From JBBPXY01 sp038200435 (GTDB taxonomy: Bacteria > Actinomycetota > Thermoleophilia > Solirubrobacterales > Solirubrobacteraceae), in the NCBI GenBank assembly GCA_038200435.1, contig JBBPXY010000027.1, positions 1 to 13,345 of the forward strand: a stretch of 13,345 nt of DNA, in the 5' to 3' direction. Of this stretch, positions 6,686 to 13,265 are shown in pieces. The stretch's first letter is position 1. Each line of letters begins with the position of its first letter. The notes under the pieces were generated by a model. That model did not search any database. It saw only the letters and a program-made list of their open reading frames with translations, and was not told the DNA's origin. The translations under genes were made by a program, and so were the position numbers.

Positions 6686-8644
6686 ATGGCCGTTTCCGTC
6701 GTCTTCTCAGAGATCCAGCGCGACACGCTGGCGAAGGTGTGCGACACCTTCGTGCCCGCCATCGAGCGCGAGGAGGACCCGGGTGGGTTCTGGGGGCGTA
6801 CCGCCTCCGACCTCGCCGTGCCCGACCTCGTCGAGCAGACGCTGAGCCAGGCGCCCGAGGAGCAGCTCGAGGGCATGCGCCAGCTGCTCGACGCCCTCGG
6901 CCAGCAGGGCCTCGCCGACGCGCCGCAGGAAGTTCGCGAGCAGATCATCCACGGCGTCGAGGACTCCTCCCCCGAAGCGCTCGCCGGGATCTCCGCGCTC
7001 CGCGGCCTGACGCTGCTCCTCTTCTACGCGGTGCCCGACCCGAACACGGGGCGCAATCCGAACTGGGAGGCGCTCGGCTACCCCGGCCCGCGCTCGGTGC
7101 CGCCGGACGTGCCCAAGACGATCCGCGTGACAGAGCCCCGCGGCGAAGACCTCGTGCTCGAGGCCGACGTGTGCGTAGTGGGGTCGGGAGCCGGCGGCGG
7201 CGTCATCGCCGGCGAGCTCGCCAAGGCGGGCAAGAAGGTCGCCGTGCTCGAAGCGGGCGGTTACTTCAACGAGTCCGACTTCAACCAGCTCGAGCTTTGG
7301 GCCTACGAGAACCTCTACCGCGCGGGCGGCCTCACCCAGACCGCAGAGGGTCAGATCGTCCTGATGGCCGGCTCCAACCTCGGCGGCGGCACGACAGTCA
7401 ACTGGACCAACTGCCTGCGCACGACCGATGCGGTGCGCGCCGAGTGGGCCTCAGAGTTCGGGCTCGAAGGTCTCGACGGCGGCGACTACGACTCGCACCT
7501 CGACGCCGTCATGGAGCGTATCGGCGTGACCGACAAGGCCTCGGACTACAACGGCCCGCACCTGCGCCTCGAGGAGGCCTGCCAGAAGCTCGGCTACGAC
7601 TTCAGCCGCGTCGCGCGCAACACCGATCCCGACACCTACGACGCCGAAGTGGCCGGGCTGCTCGGATTCGGCGACCAGTCGGGCTCCAAGCAGGGCACGC
7701 TCAAGACCTACCTGCAGGACGCCGCCGACGCCGGAAGCGAGTTCGTCGTGCGCTGCCGCGCGGAGCGCATCCTCGTCGAGAACGGCCGGGCGGCCGGCGT
7801 CGAGGGCACCTACGCGGACCCGAACGGCGTGCAGGCCCGGGTGACGGTGCGCGCGCCCCAGGTGGTGGTGGCGTGTGGCTCACTCGACTCGCCCGCGCTG
7901 CTGCTGCGCTCAGGTCTCGGCGGCCCGGCGGTGGGCGACTACCTGCGCCTGCATCCGGCGACCGCGGTGGCCGGCATCTACGCCGATCCGCAGAAGGGCT
8001 GGTGGGGAGCGCCGCAGACGGGCCTCTCGCACCAGTTCGCCGACCTCGAGGAGGGTCACGGCTTCCTCATCGAGGGCACGCACGCCTCGCCAGGAGTCAG
8101 CGGCTCGGCCGTGCCGTGGGTGACGGGAGAGCAGCACAAGGAGACGATGGCCAAGAGCCCTTCGACCTCGTCGTTCGTCTTCCTCATCCGCGCCCGCGGG
8201 CACGGGCGGGTGACGATCGACCGTGCCGGCAACCCCGTGCATCATTACCGGATGACCGACCCACTCGACCAGAAGATCTTCCGGCGGGGCCTCGAAGAGA
8301 TGGTGAAGCTCCACGACGCGGCGGGCGCGGAGGAGGTCTTTACGTTCCACCGCAAGCTCACGCAGTGGCGCCGGGGCGAGGACGTCGGCGCCTTTGCGAA
8401 GGCCGCGCACGACGGTCCGCTCGACCCCTACGAGCACATGACGTTCTCCCTGCACCAGATGGGCTCGTGCCGCATGGGCTCCGACCCGAAGACGAGCGTC
8501 GCCGGGCCGTTCGGAGAACTACACGACACGCCGGGAGTGTGGATCGGCGACGCGAGCGCATTCCCCACCGCCTCGGGGACAAACCCGATGATCACCACCA
8601 TGGCGCTGGCGCACCGCACGGCGACGGCGATGCGCGCGAGCTAG
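6686..8644 (+). CDS. GMC-family flavin oxidoreductase (fatty-alcohol oxidase type)
   Basis: A 652-residue FAD enzyme of the glucose-methanol-choline family. An N-terminal helical extension (about 1-140: FSEIQRDTLAKVCDTFVPAI) resembles the one preceding the core in long-chain fatty alcohol oxidases and gluconate dehydrogenase small subunits. The FAD core starts with VVGSGAGGG (G166, G168, G171) and VLEAGG (Glu 189), followed by the GMC signature GGGTTVNWTNCLRT. The C-terminal half ends with HQMGSCRMG (catalytic His 590), GVWIGDASAFPTASGTNPM (Asn 633) and TTMALAHR. It probably oxidises primary alcohols to aldehydes using oxygen or another acceptor. No signal peptide or Tat motif is visible. AGAGGAG before the ATG supports the start. 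The stop is 6 bp from that of the convergent sigma gene. Confidence 0.9.
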   Translation: MAVSVVFSEIQRDTLAKVCDTFVPAIEREEDPGGFWGRTASDLAVPDLVEQTLSQAPEEQLEGMRQLLDALGQQGLADAPQEVREQIIHGVEDSSPEALAGISALRGLTLLLFYAVPDPNTGRNPNWEALGYPGPRSVPPDVPKTIRVTEPRGEDLVLEADVCVVGSGAGGGVIAGELAKAGKKVAVLEAGGYFNESDFNQLELWAYENLYRAGGLTQTAEGQIVLMAGSNLGGGTTVNWTNCLRTTDAVRAEWASEFGLEGLDGGDYDSHLDAVMERIGVTDKASDYNGPHLRLEEACQKLGYDFSRVARNTDPDTYDAEVAGLLGFGDQSGSKQGTLKTYLQDAADAGSEFVVRCRAERILVENGRAAGVEGTYADPNGVQARVTVRAPQVVVACGSLDSPALLLRSGLGGPAVGDYLRLHPATAVAGIYADPQKGWWGAPQTGLSHQFADLEEGHGFLIEGTHASPGVSGSAVPWVTGEQHKETMAKSPSTSSFVFLIRARGHGRVTIDRAGNPVHHYRMTDPLDQKIFRRGLEEMVKLHDAAGAEEVFTFHRKLTQWRRGEDVGAFAKAAHDGPLDPYEHMTFSLHQMGSCRMGSDPKTSVAGPFGELHDTPGVWIGDASAFPTASGTNPMITTMALAHRTATAMRAS

Positions 8645-8650
8645 CGGGCT

Positions 8651-10198
8651 TTAGTCGCGGTGGTGGCCGTGGCCGCGACGACCGACTCTCGGGATGCGCG
8701 GTGCGGCGTGGCGATGCTTCACGTGGATGCGCGCGGGCAGACGCAGCTTGGGCGCCGGGTGGGCGGGATGTACAGGGTGAACGGGATGGGCCTTTGCGCG
8801 ATGGCGCCGGTGCGAGCGCCCAAAATCGCGGCGATCGTGGTGCTTCTTCTTGTGATGCCCGCGATGGCCGTGGTGCCCCTCAGCGGGCGCGGAAGCTGAC
8901 GTCTCTGGCGCCACGGCGCCGGGAGCGTTCGCAGACCCGCTTGGGCTGCCGCCTGCTCCGGCGGGAGACGAGGCGTGCGAGGAATGACGAGAAGCTTGAT
9001 GAGGCCCGTGCGCCGCGGTCCGTTGGTGCGCGGCGGTGTGGGCCGCGCTGCGGCGCGCGTGGCCGCTGGCCGCAGCAGTGCCGGAAGCGGAAGACAAAGC
9101 GGCACCGGCGGCCGCAGCGATCCCCCTCGCGCTCAAGGAGACGGTCGCCTTGCGGCCGTCAGGCGCCTGGAACCCGGAACGAGGCGAAGAGGCGTTGTGG
9201 GTCCGCACCAGCGAGCCCACCGACCCGGTATCGACCTGTTGAACAACGGCGGCCGTGCCGGCGGCGCCACTGGCGGCTACCGCGGCGCCGAGCACGACCT
9301 TCGCCGCCAGACCTTTCGACCCGATGAAGGCGATGCCCCCGCCCGCGGCAGCAACTCCCGCCGCTCCACCCCCGCCCGCGGCTCCGGCGCCGATCACGGT
9401 GGACAAGGCGCCCTGCTTCAAGCCCAGCGTCGGGATGACGGGCAGGACGATCGCCAGCGCGGCGCGCTGGTGCTTGACGTGGCCGGCGAACTCGCGGCAC
9501 CCGTCGCAGCCGGCGAGGTGGCGGCGCAGCGGCCCACGGCGCAACACGCCACCGCGCGCCGTCGATAGCTCTTCGCGCACGGTCTGGCACGACATGTCGC
9601 GCGCGTCGCGACTGGCGATAAGGGAAGACCGGGCCTGGAACACGAGCGCCTTTACCTTGGCCTTGGGCACGCCGACGACCTCGGCGATCTCGTCGTGAGA
9701 CAGGGCCCCGATCTCGGCGAGCACAAGCGCGGCGCGCTGCTCCTCGGGGAGCTCGCGCATGTCGCCGAGAAGCTGCTGTAAGTCGGAGCGCCGCTCCACC
9801 TCGTCCGCGAGGCCTTCGGTCGCAACTTCGAGCTCCTCGCCGGTCGGCTGCTCGCGACGCGCCCGAAGCATCGTGAGACAGCGGTTGCGAGCGATGGCGT
9901 AGAGCCACGCGCGAAGCTGGATCTCCTTGTCGGACCCGGCCAGGTCGTTGTATGCGGCGATGAAGGTGTGCTGGACGGCGTCTTCGCTCTCCCCGCGATC
10001 CGCGAGCATGTGCCGGCAGAACGAGAGCAGCGGCCGGTGGTGGCGGTCGTAAAGAGTCTCGAAGGCCGCCTGGTTGCCGGCGCGCACGAGCGCCACGAGC
10101 CGGTCGTCGGAGGCGAGACGCAGGAGCCGCTGGGAGCGCAGGCCGCTCGCCCGCGAGGCGGGGAGGGCGGCCGTTCGTGGCGCGGTAGAGGCTTCCAT
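8651..10198 (-). CDS. ECF sigma factor fused to zf-HC2 zinc finger, hydrophobic region and His-rich tail
   Basis: A 515-residue protein. Residues about 31-117 form sigma-70 region 2 (DDRLVALVRAGNQAAFETLYDRHHRPLLSFC, then AWLYAIARNRCLTMLRARR); about 138-195 form region 4 (LPEEQRAALVLAEIGALSHDEIAEVVGVPKAKVKALVFQAR). Region 3 is absent, as in ECF sigma factors. A zf-HC2-like motif follows (Cys 204, His 227, Cys 231, Cys 234, in HLAGCDGC), the zinc motif of anti-sigma factors. Then come a hydrophobic stretch (247-260), a Gly/Ala-rich segment (266-320) that might cross the membrane, and an Ala/Ser/His-rich tail ending in a basic His-rich region with HPVHPVHPAHP. Start chosen at the ATG 10196-10198, just before region 2; the frame runs on to 10429 without support. 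GATAAT 6 nt upstream may give a leaderless mRNA. Its regulon and signal are unknown. Confidence 0.88.
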   Translation of the reverse strand: MEASTAPRTAALPASRASGLRSQRLLRLASDDRLVALVRAGNQAAFETLYDRHHRPLLSFCRHMLADRGESEDAVQHTFIAAYNDLAGSDKEIQLRAWLYAIARNRCLTMLRARREQPTGEELEVATEGLADEVERRSDLQQLLGDMRELPEEQRAALVLAEIGALSHDEIAEVVGVPKAKVKALVFQARSSLIASRDARDMSCQTVREELSTARGGVLRRGPLRRHLAGCDGCREFAGHVKHQRAALAIVLPVIPTLGLKQGALSTVIGAGAAGGGGAAGVAAAGGGIAFIGSKGLAAKVVLGAAVAASGAAGTAAVVQQVDTGSVGSLVRTHNASSPRSGFQAPDGRKATVSLSARGIAAAAGAALSSASGTAAASGHARRSAAHTAAHQRTAAHGPHQASRHSSHASSPAGAGGSPSGSANAPGAVAPETSASAPAEGHHGHRGHHKKKHHDRRDFGRSHRRHRAKAHPVHPVHPAHPAPKLRLPARIHVKHRHAAPRIPRVGRRGHGHHRD

Positions 10199-10302
10199 TG
10201 CCTGATTATCGACCCTACATCCAGATTTCGCGACGGTTCGACGGCCATGCACCCTCAAACGCGCGCGCAGACACGAAGGTTGGCAGGTTATGCTGCGCGC
10301 CC
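10199..10302. promoter_or_regulatory. Divergent promoter region, sigma factor and alpha/beta-hydrolase genes
   Basis: A 104-bp spacer. On the minus strand GATAAT (plus coordinates 10205-10210) ends 6 nt before the sigma ATG. On the plus strand TATGCT (10289-10294) ends 8 nt before the hydrolase ATG. Both are good -10 matches at leaderless spacing; neither gene has a Shine-Dalgarno site. No TTGACA-like -35 is evident. The sigma factor could autoregulate from here, but its recognition motif is not known. Confidence 0.45.
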
Positions 10303-11151
10303 ATGCGGCGGTTCTCGCACGACGGTCGGCAGCTGGCGTACTCGGTCTTCGGGTCGGGAGAGCGCACCACGATCCTCCTACCCGGATTGCTGCTGTCTCA
10401 AAGAATGCAATTTCCGCTGGCCCGTTCACTCGCGGCGCGGGGGCACCGCGTGGTCACGCTCGACCTGCTCGGGCACGGGGAGTCCGCCCGGCCCAAGGAC
10501 ATGACGCTCTACTCCATGAGCCAATTCGCCACCCAGGTCGTGGCGCTCATGGATCACCTCGAGCTCGAGGAAGCCGTCGTCGGGGGCACCTCGCTGGGAG
10601 CCAACGTGACGCTCGAAGTCGCATCGCTGGCCGGCGACCGGCTGCGCGGCATGATCGTCGAGATGCCGGTGCTGGACAGCGCCCTTGTCGCGTGTGCTGT
10701 TGCCTTCACGCCGATGATGCTCGCCATGACCGCGGGTGAGCCCGCAATGCGCCTCGTGCAGACCGCGGCCCGCCTGATCCCGCGGCGAATGGCACCCGAC
10801 CTGTTGAACGTGGGGCTCGACACGCTGCGCCAGGACCCGGCTCCGAGCGGCGCTGTGCTCCAAGGCCTCTTCTTCGGGAGGATCGCCCCGCACCGCACCG
10901 AGCGGCGTACCCTCACCGCTCCGGCCCTCGTGATCGGTCATCCGCGTGACCCGATCCATCCCTTCTCAGACGCTGACTGCTTGGCACGGGAGCTCCCGAA
11001 TGGCCGGTTGCTCGATGCCAACTCGATCCTCGAACTGCGGCTGTTCCCTGACCGCCTGACGAACGAGATCGGCGCATTTGTCGACGAGTGCTGGGCCGAG
11101 CCCGTGTCCACTGCGCGGCCTGCGGCTCGCCGCCGGCTCGCCGCCAGCTAG
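10303..11151 (+). CDS. Alpha/beta-hydrolase-fold protein lacking the canonical catalytic His
   Basis: A 282-residue alpha/beta-hydrolase fold protein. Seen: strand and oxyanion region ILLPGLLLSQRMQFPLA, LDLLGHGES (residues 54-61), nucleophile elbow GGTSLGAN with Ser 97, and an acid-strand motif VIGHPRDPIHP with Asp 216. Where a His should follow the last strand, the sequence reads LLDANSILELRLFPDRL, so the usual third triad member is not evident. The HG of the usual oxyanion loop is PG. I recall close relatives in Thermoleophilia with the same ANSILELR-type ending, but no function. Start chosen at ATG 10303, where similarity begins (MRRFSHDGRQLAYSVFG); the frame could start 35 codons earlier at 10198, which would overlap the sigma start codon. 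The stop TAG is also the first three bases of the next gene's putative -10 box. Confidence 0.8.
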   Translation: MRRFSHDGRQLAYSVFGSGERTTILLPGLLLSQRMQFPLARSLAARGHRVVTLDLLGHGESARPKDMTLYSMSQFATQVVALMDHLELEEAVVGGTSLGANVTLEVASLAGDRLRGMIVEMPVLDSALVACAVAFTPMMLAMTAGEPAMRLVQTAARLIPRRMAPDLLNVGLDTLRQDPAPSGAVLQGLFFGRIAPHRTERRTLTAPALVIGHPRDPIHPFSDADCLARELPNGRLLDANSILELRLFPDRLTNEIGAFVDECWAEPVSTARPAARRRLAAS

Positions 11152-11154
11152 GGT
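11149..11154 (+). promoter_or_regulatory. Putative -10 box TAGGGT of the DUF3105 gene
   Basis: TAGGGT begins with the TAG stop of the upstream gene and ends 8 nt before the GTG at 11163. The spacer TTCCTCCC holds no Shine-Dalgarno sequence. The spacing fits a leaderless transcript, which would give this gene its own promoter despite the 11-bp gap to the upstream gene. Confidence 0.35.
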
Positions 11155-11162
11155 TTCCTCCC

Positions 11163-11879
11163 GTGGCCAGCCGTCAGGAAGAGAAGGAGCGCCGGCGCGA
11201 GGAGCGCCTGGCCGCTGAGCGCGATGCGGAGGCCGCTGCCGCCCGCAAGAAGCGCCTGGGACTCGCGACCGCCGCCGTGCTCACCGTGGCGCTCGTCGCC
11301 GTGATCATCATCGCCATCTCGGCCTCCGGGGGCGGCGCGAAGAAGCCCAAGCCCGGCACGGGAGGGACCTCGGCGAAGCTCCCGGCGGTGCAGATCACCG
11401 ACCTGGCCGCGGCGGCCAAGGCGGCGGGCTGCACGGTGCAGAGCTTCGTAGCCGGCCCGCACGATCGCGACCACGTCGCCGGGAAGGTCAAGTACAAGAC
11501 CAACCCCCCGGTCTTCGGACCGCACAACCAGACGCCGGCTTCGGACGGCGACTACGTCGGCCAGGGCCCCCCCGCGGCCGAGAACCTACTCCACGCCCTG
11601 GAGCACGGCCGGGTCCTGATCCAGTACCGCCCCGGCCTGCCCAAGCCCGAGGTCAGCCAACTCGAGGCTGTCTTCAACGAGCAGGCAGGTCCGTTCACGC
11701 CCGGCCAGTACGCGTTGGTCTTCCAGAACGACACGGGCATGCCCTACGCGGTGGCGGCGACTGCCTGGACCCACATCCTCGGCTGCAAGTCGTTCAACCC
11801 GAAGGTGTTCGACGCGATACGAGCCTTCCGGACGAAGTACACGCTCAAGGGGCCGGAACTCATCAACGCGCCGGAGTAG
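11163..11879 (+). CDS. DUF3105 membrane-anchored protein
   Basis: A 238-residue protein starting at GTG (ASRQEEKERRREERLAAER). The first 40 residues are a charged, probably coiled-coil cytoplasmic helix, then one membrane segment (LGLATAAVLTVALVAVIIIA), then an external domain. That domain has the DUF3105 landmarks: YKTNPPVFGPHNQTPA, DGDYVGQGPPAAENLLHALEHGRVLIQY, and YAVAATAWTHILGCKSFNPKVFDAIRAF ending near GPELI. The clustered His residues (GPH, LHALEHG) and Cys pair suggest possible metal binding, which is inference. An earlier ATG at 11088 lies inside the upstream gene in another frame and adds unrelated residues, so GTG 11163 is preferred. Function is unknown. Confidence 0.85.
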   Translation: MASRQEEKERRREERLAAERDAEAAAARKKRLGLATAAVLTVALVAVIIIAISASGGGAKKPKPGTGGTSAKLPAVQITDLAAAAKAAGCTVQSFVAGPHDRDHVAGKVKYKTNPPVFGPHNQTPASDGDYVGQGPPAAENLLHALEHGRVLIQYRPGLPKPEVSQLEAVFNEQAGPFTPGQYALVFQNDTGMPYAVAATAWTHILGCKSFNPKVFDAIRAFRTKYTLKGPELINAPE

Positions 11880-11891
11880 GCCGGCGACCGC

Positions 11892-11978
11892 CTAGGCCGC
11901 GGGTGGGTAGCCGTGTCCCACCTCGAGCAGCACCGCGGCGGTCCGCAAGCGCCGTACGGCAACCGAGTGCCGCTCACT
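11892..11978 (-). pseudogene. Possible gene remnant: 28 codons ending LLEVGHGYPPAA
   Basis: In the spacer between two convergent genes a short minus frame between stops reads SERHSVAVRRLRTAAVLLEVGHGYPPAA. It resembles the end of the lipoprotein encoded at 12660-13265 (SRHAVIVLEVGPRIPP). There is no start codon and two in-frame stops lie just upstream, so if real it is a decayed tail of a paralogue or of an unrelated protein. The match is short and could be chance. Confidence 0.25.
11902..11922. other. Weak hairpin between convergent genes
   Basis: GGTGGG at 11902-11907 and CCCACC at 11917-11922 can pair over a 9-nt loop. There is no T-tract on either strand. It is the only hairpin seen in the 111-bp spacer after the DUF3105 gene; a terminator role is possible but weakly supported. 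Confidence 0.2.
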
Positions 11979-11990
11979 CTACGGGGTGGG

Positions 11991-12635
11991 CTAGCGCCTC
12001 ATCGCCTGCTCGCCGTCCTCGCTGCGCCTGGAGCGCCGGCCCAGGAGCACCACGGCGAGCCCGACCAGAACGAGCGGCACCACGAAGACCCACCAGGGAG
12101 TGGAGGACTTGCCCTTACCCGAGCCGCTGCTCGAGCCTGCGGCGAGCGCGGGAGCTGGGATGGGATGCCCAGCGGCCGCGGCCAGCTTTGCGACGGCTCC
12201 GGCGGCACCCTGCGCGAGCGACTCGGAGACGAGGCCAGGCGCCGGCAACCCCTTCATCACGCGGTCGGCCTCGGCGCCCGCCGCCACCCATCCGTAGCCC
12301 GCGGGCATGACCGTGAGGAGCGGGCGCGGCTTGTTGAACGTGATCTCGCTCTGAAGGAACTTCGCGTACTGCTGGGGGCGGCCGAAGAGGGTGGGGACGC
12401 TGCCGAGATCGTTCTGCCCGGCGATGATGGCGACGCGAATGGGGTAGCCGGCCCGCTTGGCGTCGGCTGTCGCCTTGGTCAGGACCTTCTGATTCGCGGC
12501 CGACACCGGAGGCGAGTAGGGGTAGTAGACGTTCTGGCTGATCAGGACGTCGCTCGGCGGGTCGCCGTCAGCCCGTGCGAGGCCGGCCGGAAGCACGAGC
12601 AAGGCGAGCAGGACGAGCGCAGCGAGGCGGTTCAT
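11991..12635 (-). CDS. Secreted protein with C-terminal membrane anchor, unknown function
   Basis: A 214-residue protein. Residues 1-22 are a signal peptide (MNRLAALVLLALLVLPAGLARA, AxA-type site at ARA). The external domain (about 25-120) contains DVLISQNVYYPYSPPVSAA, YPIRVAIIAGQNDLGSVPTLFGRPQQYAKFLQ and LLTVMPAGYGW, a layout reminiscent of TPM-type domains (mixed alpha/beta), though I cannot confirm that. A Gly/Ser/Lys linker (SSSGSGKGKSS) leads to a membrane helix (about 181-199) and a basic cytoplasmic tail (RRSRRSEDGEQAMRR). The predicted product is a type I membrane protein. TAGAGT 9 nt before the ATG and no Shine-Dalgarno suggest its own leaderless promoter within the 24-bp gap to the lipoprotein gene. 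Confidence 0.78.
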   Translation of the reverse strand: MNRLAALVLLALLVLPAGLARADGDPPSDVLISQNVYYPYSPPVSAANQKVLTKATADAKRAGYPIRVAIIAGQNDLGSVPTLFGRPQQYAKFLQSEITFNKPRPLLTVMPAGYGWVAAGAEADRVMKGLPAPGLVSESLAQGAAGAVAKLAAAAGHPIPAPALAAGSSSGSGKGKSSTPWWVFVVPLVLVGLAVVLLGRRSRRSEDGEQAMRR

Positions 12636-12644
12636 CGGGGCCCG

Positions 12645-12650
12645 ACTCTA
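12645..12650 (-). promoter_or_regulatory. Putative -10 box TAGAGT
   Basis: On the minus strand TAGAGT ends 9 nt before the ATG at 12635; the bases between (CGGGCCCCG) offer no Shine-Dalgarno sequence. It fits the same leaderless geometry as other starts in the window. Confidence 0.33.
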
Positions 12651-12659
12651 GTGGGCGCG

Positions 12660-13265
12660 TCAGAGGCCAGGGGGGAAGGAATAGCTTGCGTGCGGCGGGA
12701 TTCGCGGGCCCACCTCGAGCACGATCACCGCGTGGCGGGAGAGCACCACCGACCGGGGGTCGGAGCGATGGGGCCTCCCGTTGACCCAGGTCGCCACCGG
12801 GCCCTTGAACGCGGCCAGGCGCGCTGGGCCGAGCGGTTGGCCCCAGAGGGAGAAGAGCTCGCCGAGCGTGGGCGGCCCGCCCTTGACGGCAGCGATCTCG
12901 ACGACCCCGGTCGGCTCGAGCGTGCGGACCGGATACGAGCAGCGGCCCGAGAAAACGTACGCACCGCGGCGGTGGTACGGCGGGGCCACGCCGACGCCCG
13001 CGGGCAGGAGCACGACGTGACGGTTCACGATCAGCTCGACGTGCGCCCCAGCGCGCTTCGCGGACGCGCGCGAGCACCGCATACGTCCGACGGGGCGCGC
13101 CCGGCGAACGTCTCGGCTCAGAGGAGGGGGCCGGTACGCCGCTCCGCTACCGACTCCAACCGGGACGACGTCGGGCGGAAGAGCCGGCCCGGGGGAACCA
13201 CCGCAACCGGCGATCAGGAGCACGATCCACGCCGCCGCCGCCGCACTCGCCGGCATCTTCGTCAC
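12660..13265 (-). CDS. Lipoprotein of unknown function with C-terminal LEVG...FPPGL tail
   Basis: A 201-residue predicted lipoprotein. The N-terminus has a Lys, a hydrophobic stretch (AAAWIVLLIAGC) and the lipobox IAGC with Cys 21. After a Pro/Gly linker the domain from about 73 to 201 reads AGAHVELIVNRHVVLLPAGVGVAPP, then TGVVEIAAVKGGPPTLGELFSLWGQPLG, VATWVNGRP and IVLEVGPRIPPHASYSFPPGL. This order matches an uncharacterised actinobacterial family I recall, whose members usually carry a HxHD motif where this one reads YPVRTLEPTG, so a His site may have been lost. The start is GTG at 13263-13265, overlapping the upstream stop as GTGA and keeping the Lys in the signal peptide; the ATG at 13254-13256 is the alternative. 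Confidence 0.72.
   Translation of the reverse strand: MTKMPASAAAAAWIVLLIAGCGGSPGPALPPDVVPVGVGSGAAYRPPPLSRDVRRARPVGRMRCSRASAKRAGAHVELIVNRHVVLLPAGVGVAPPYHRRGAYVFSGRCSYPVRTLEPTGVVEIAAVKGGPPTLGELFSLWGQPLGPARLAAFKGPVATWVNGRPHRSDPRSVVLSRHAVIVLEVGPRIPPHASYSFPPGL

Noticed and set aside
6565..6948. N-terminal extension of the SDR by 128 codons
   Set aside because: AGGAGGAG lies 6 nt before the ATG at 6564, the Rossmann motif follows directly, and the extension would overlap the divergent GMC gene.
6739..9327. A very long open plus-strand frame (862 codons) in a second frame over the GMC gene and beyond
   Set aside because: Its product is almost wholly Arg, Ala, Pro and Gly, as expected of an out-of-frame reading of high-GC genes, and it crosses two real genes on opposite strands.
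10199..10429. N-terminal extension of the sigma factor by 77 codons
   Set aside because: Region 2 begins soon after the ATG at 10198, and the extension would run through the divergent hydrolase gene.
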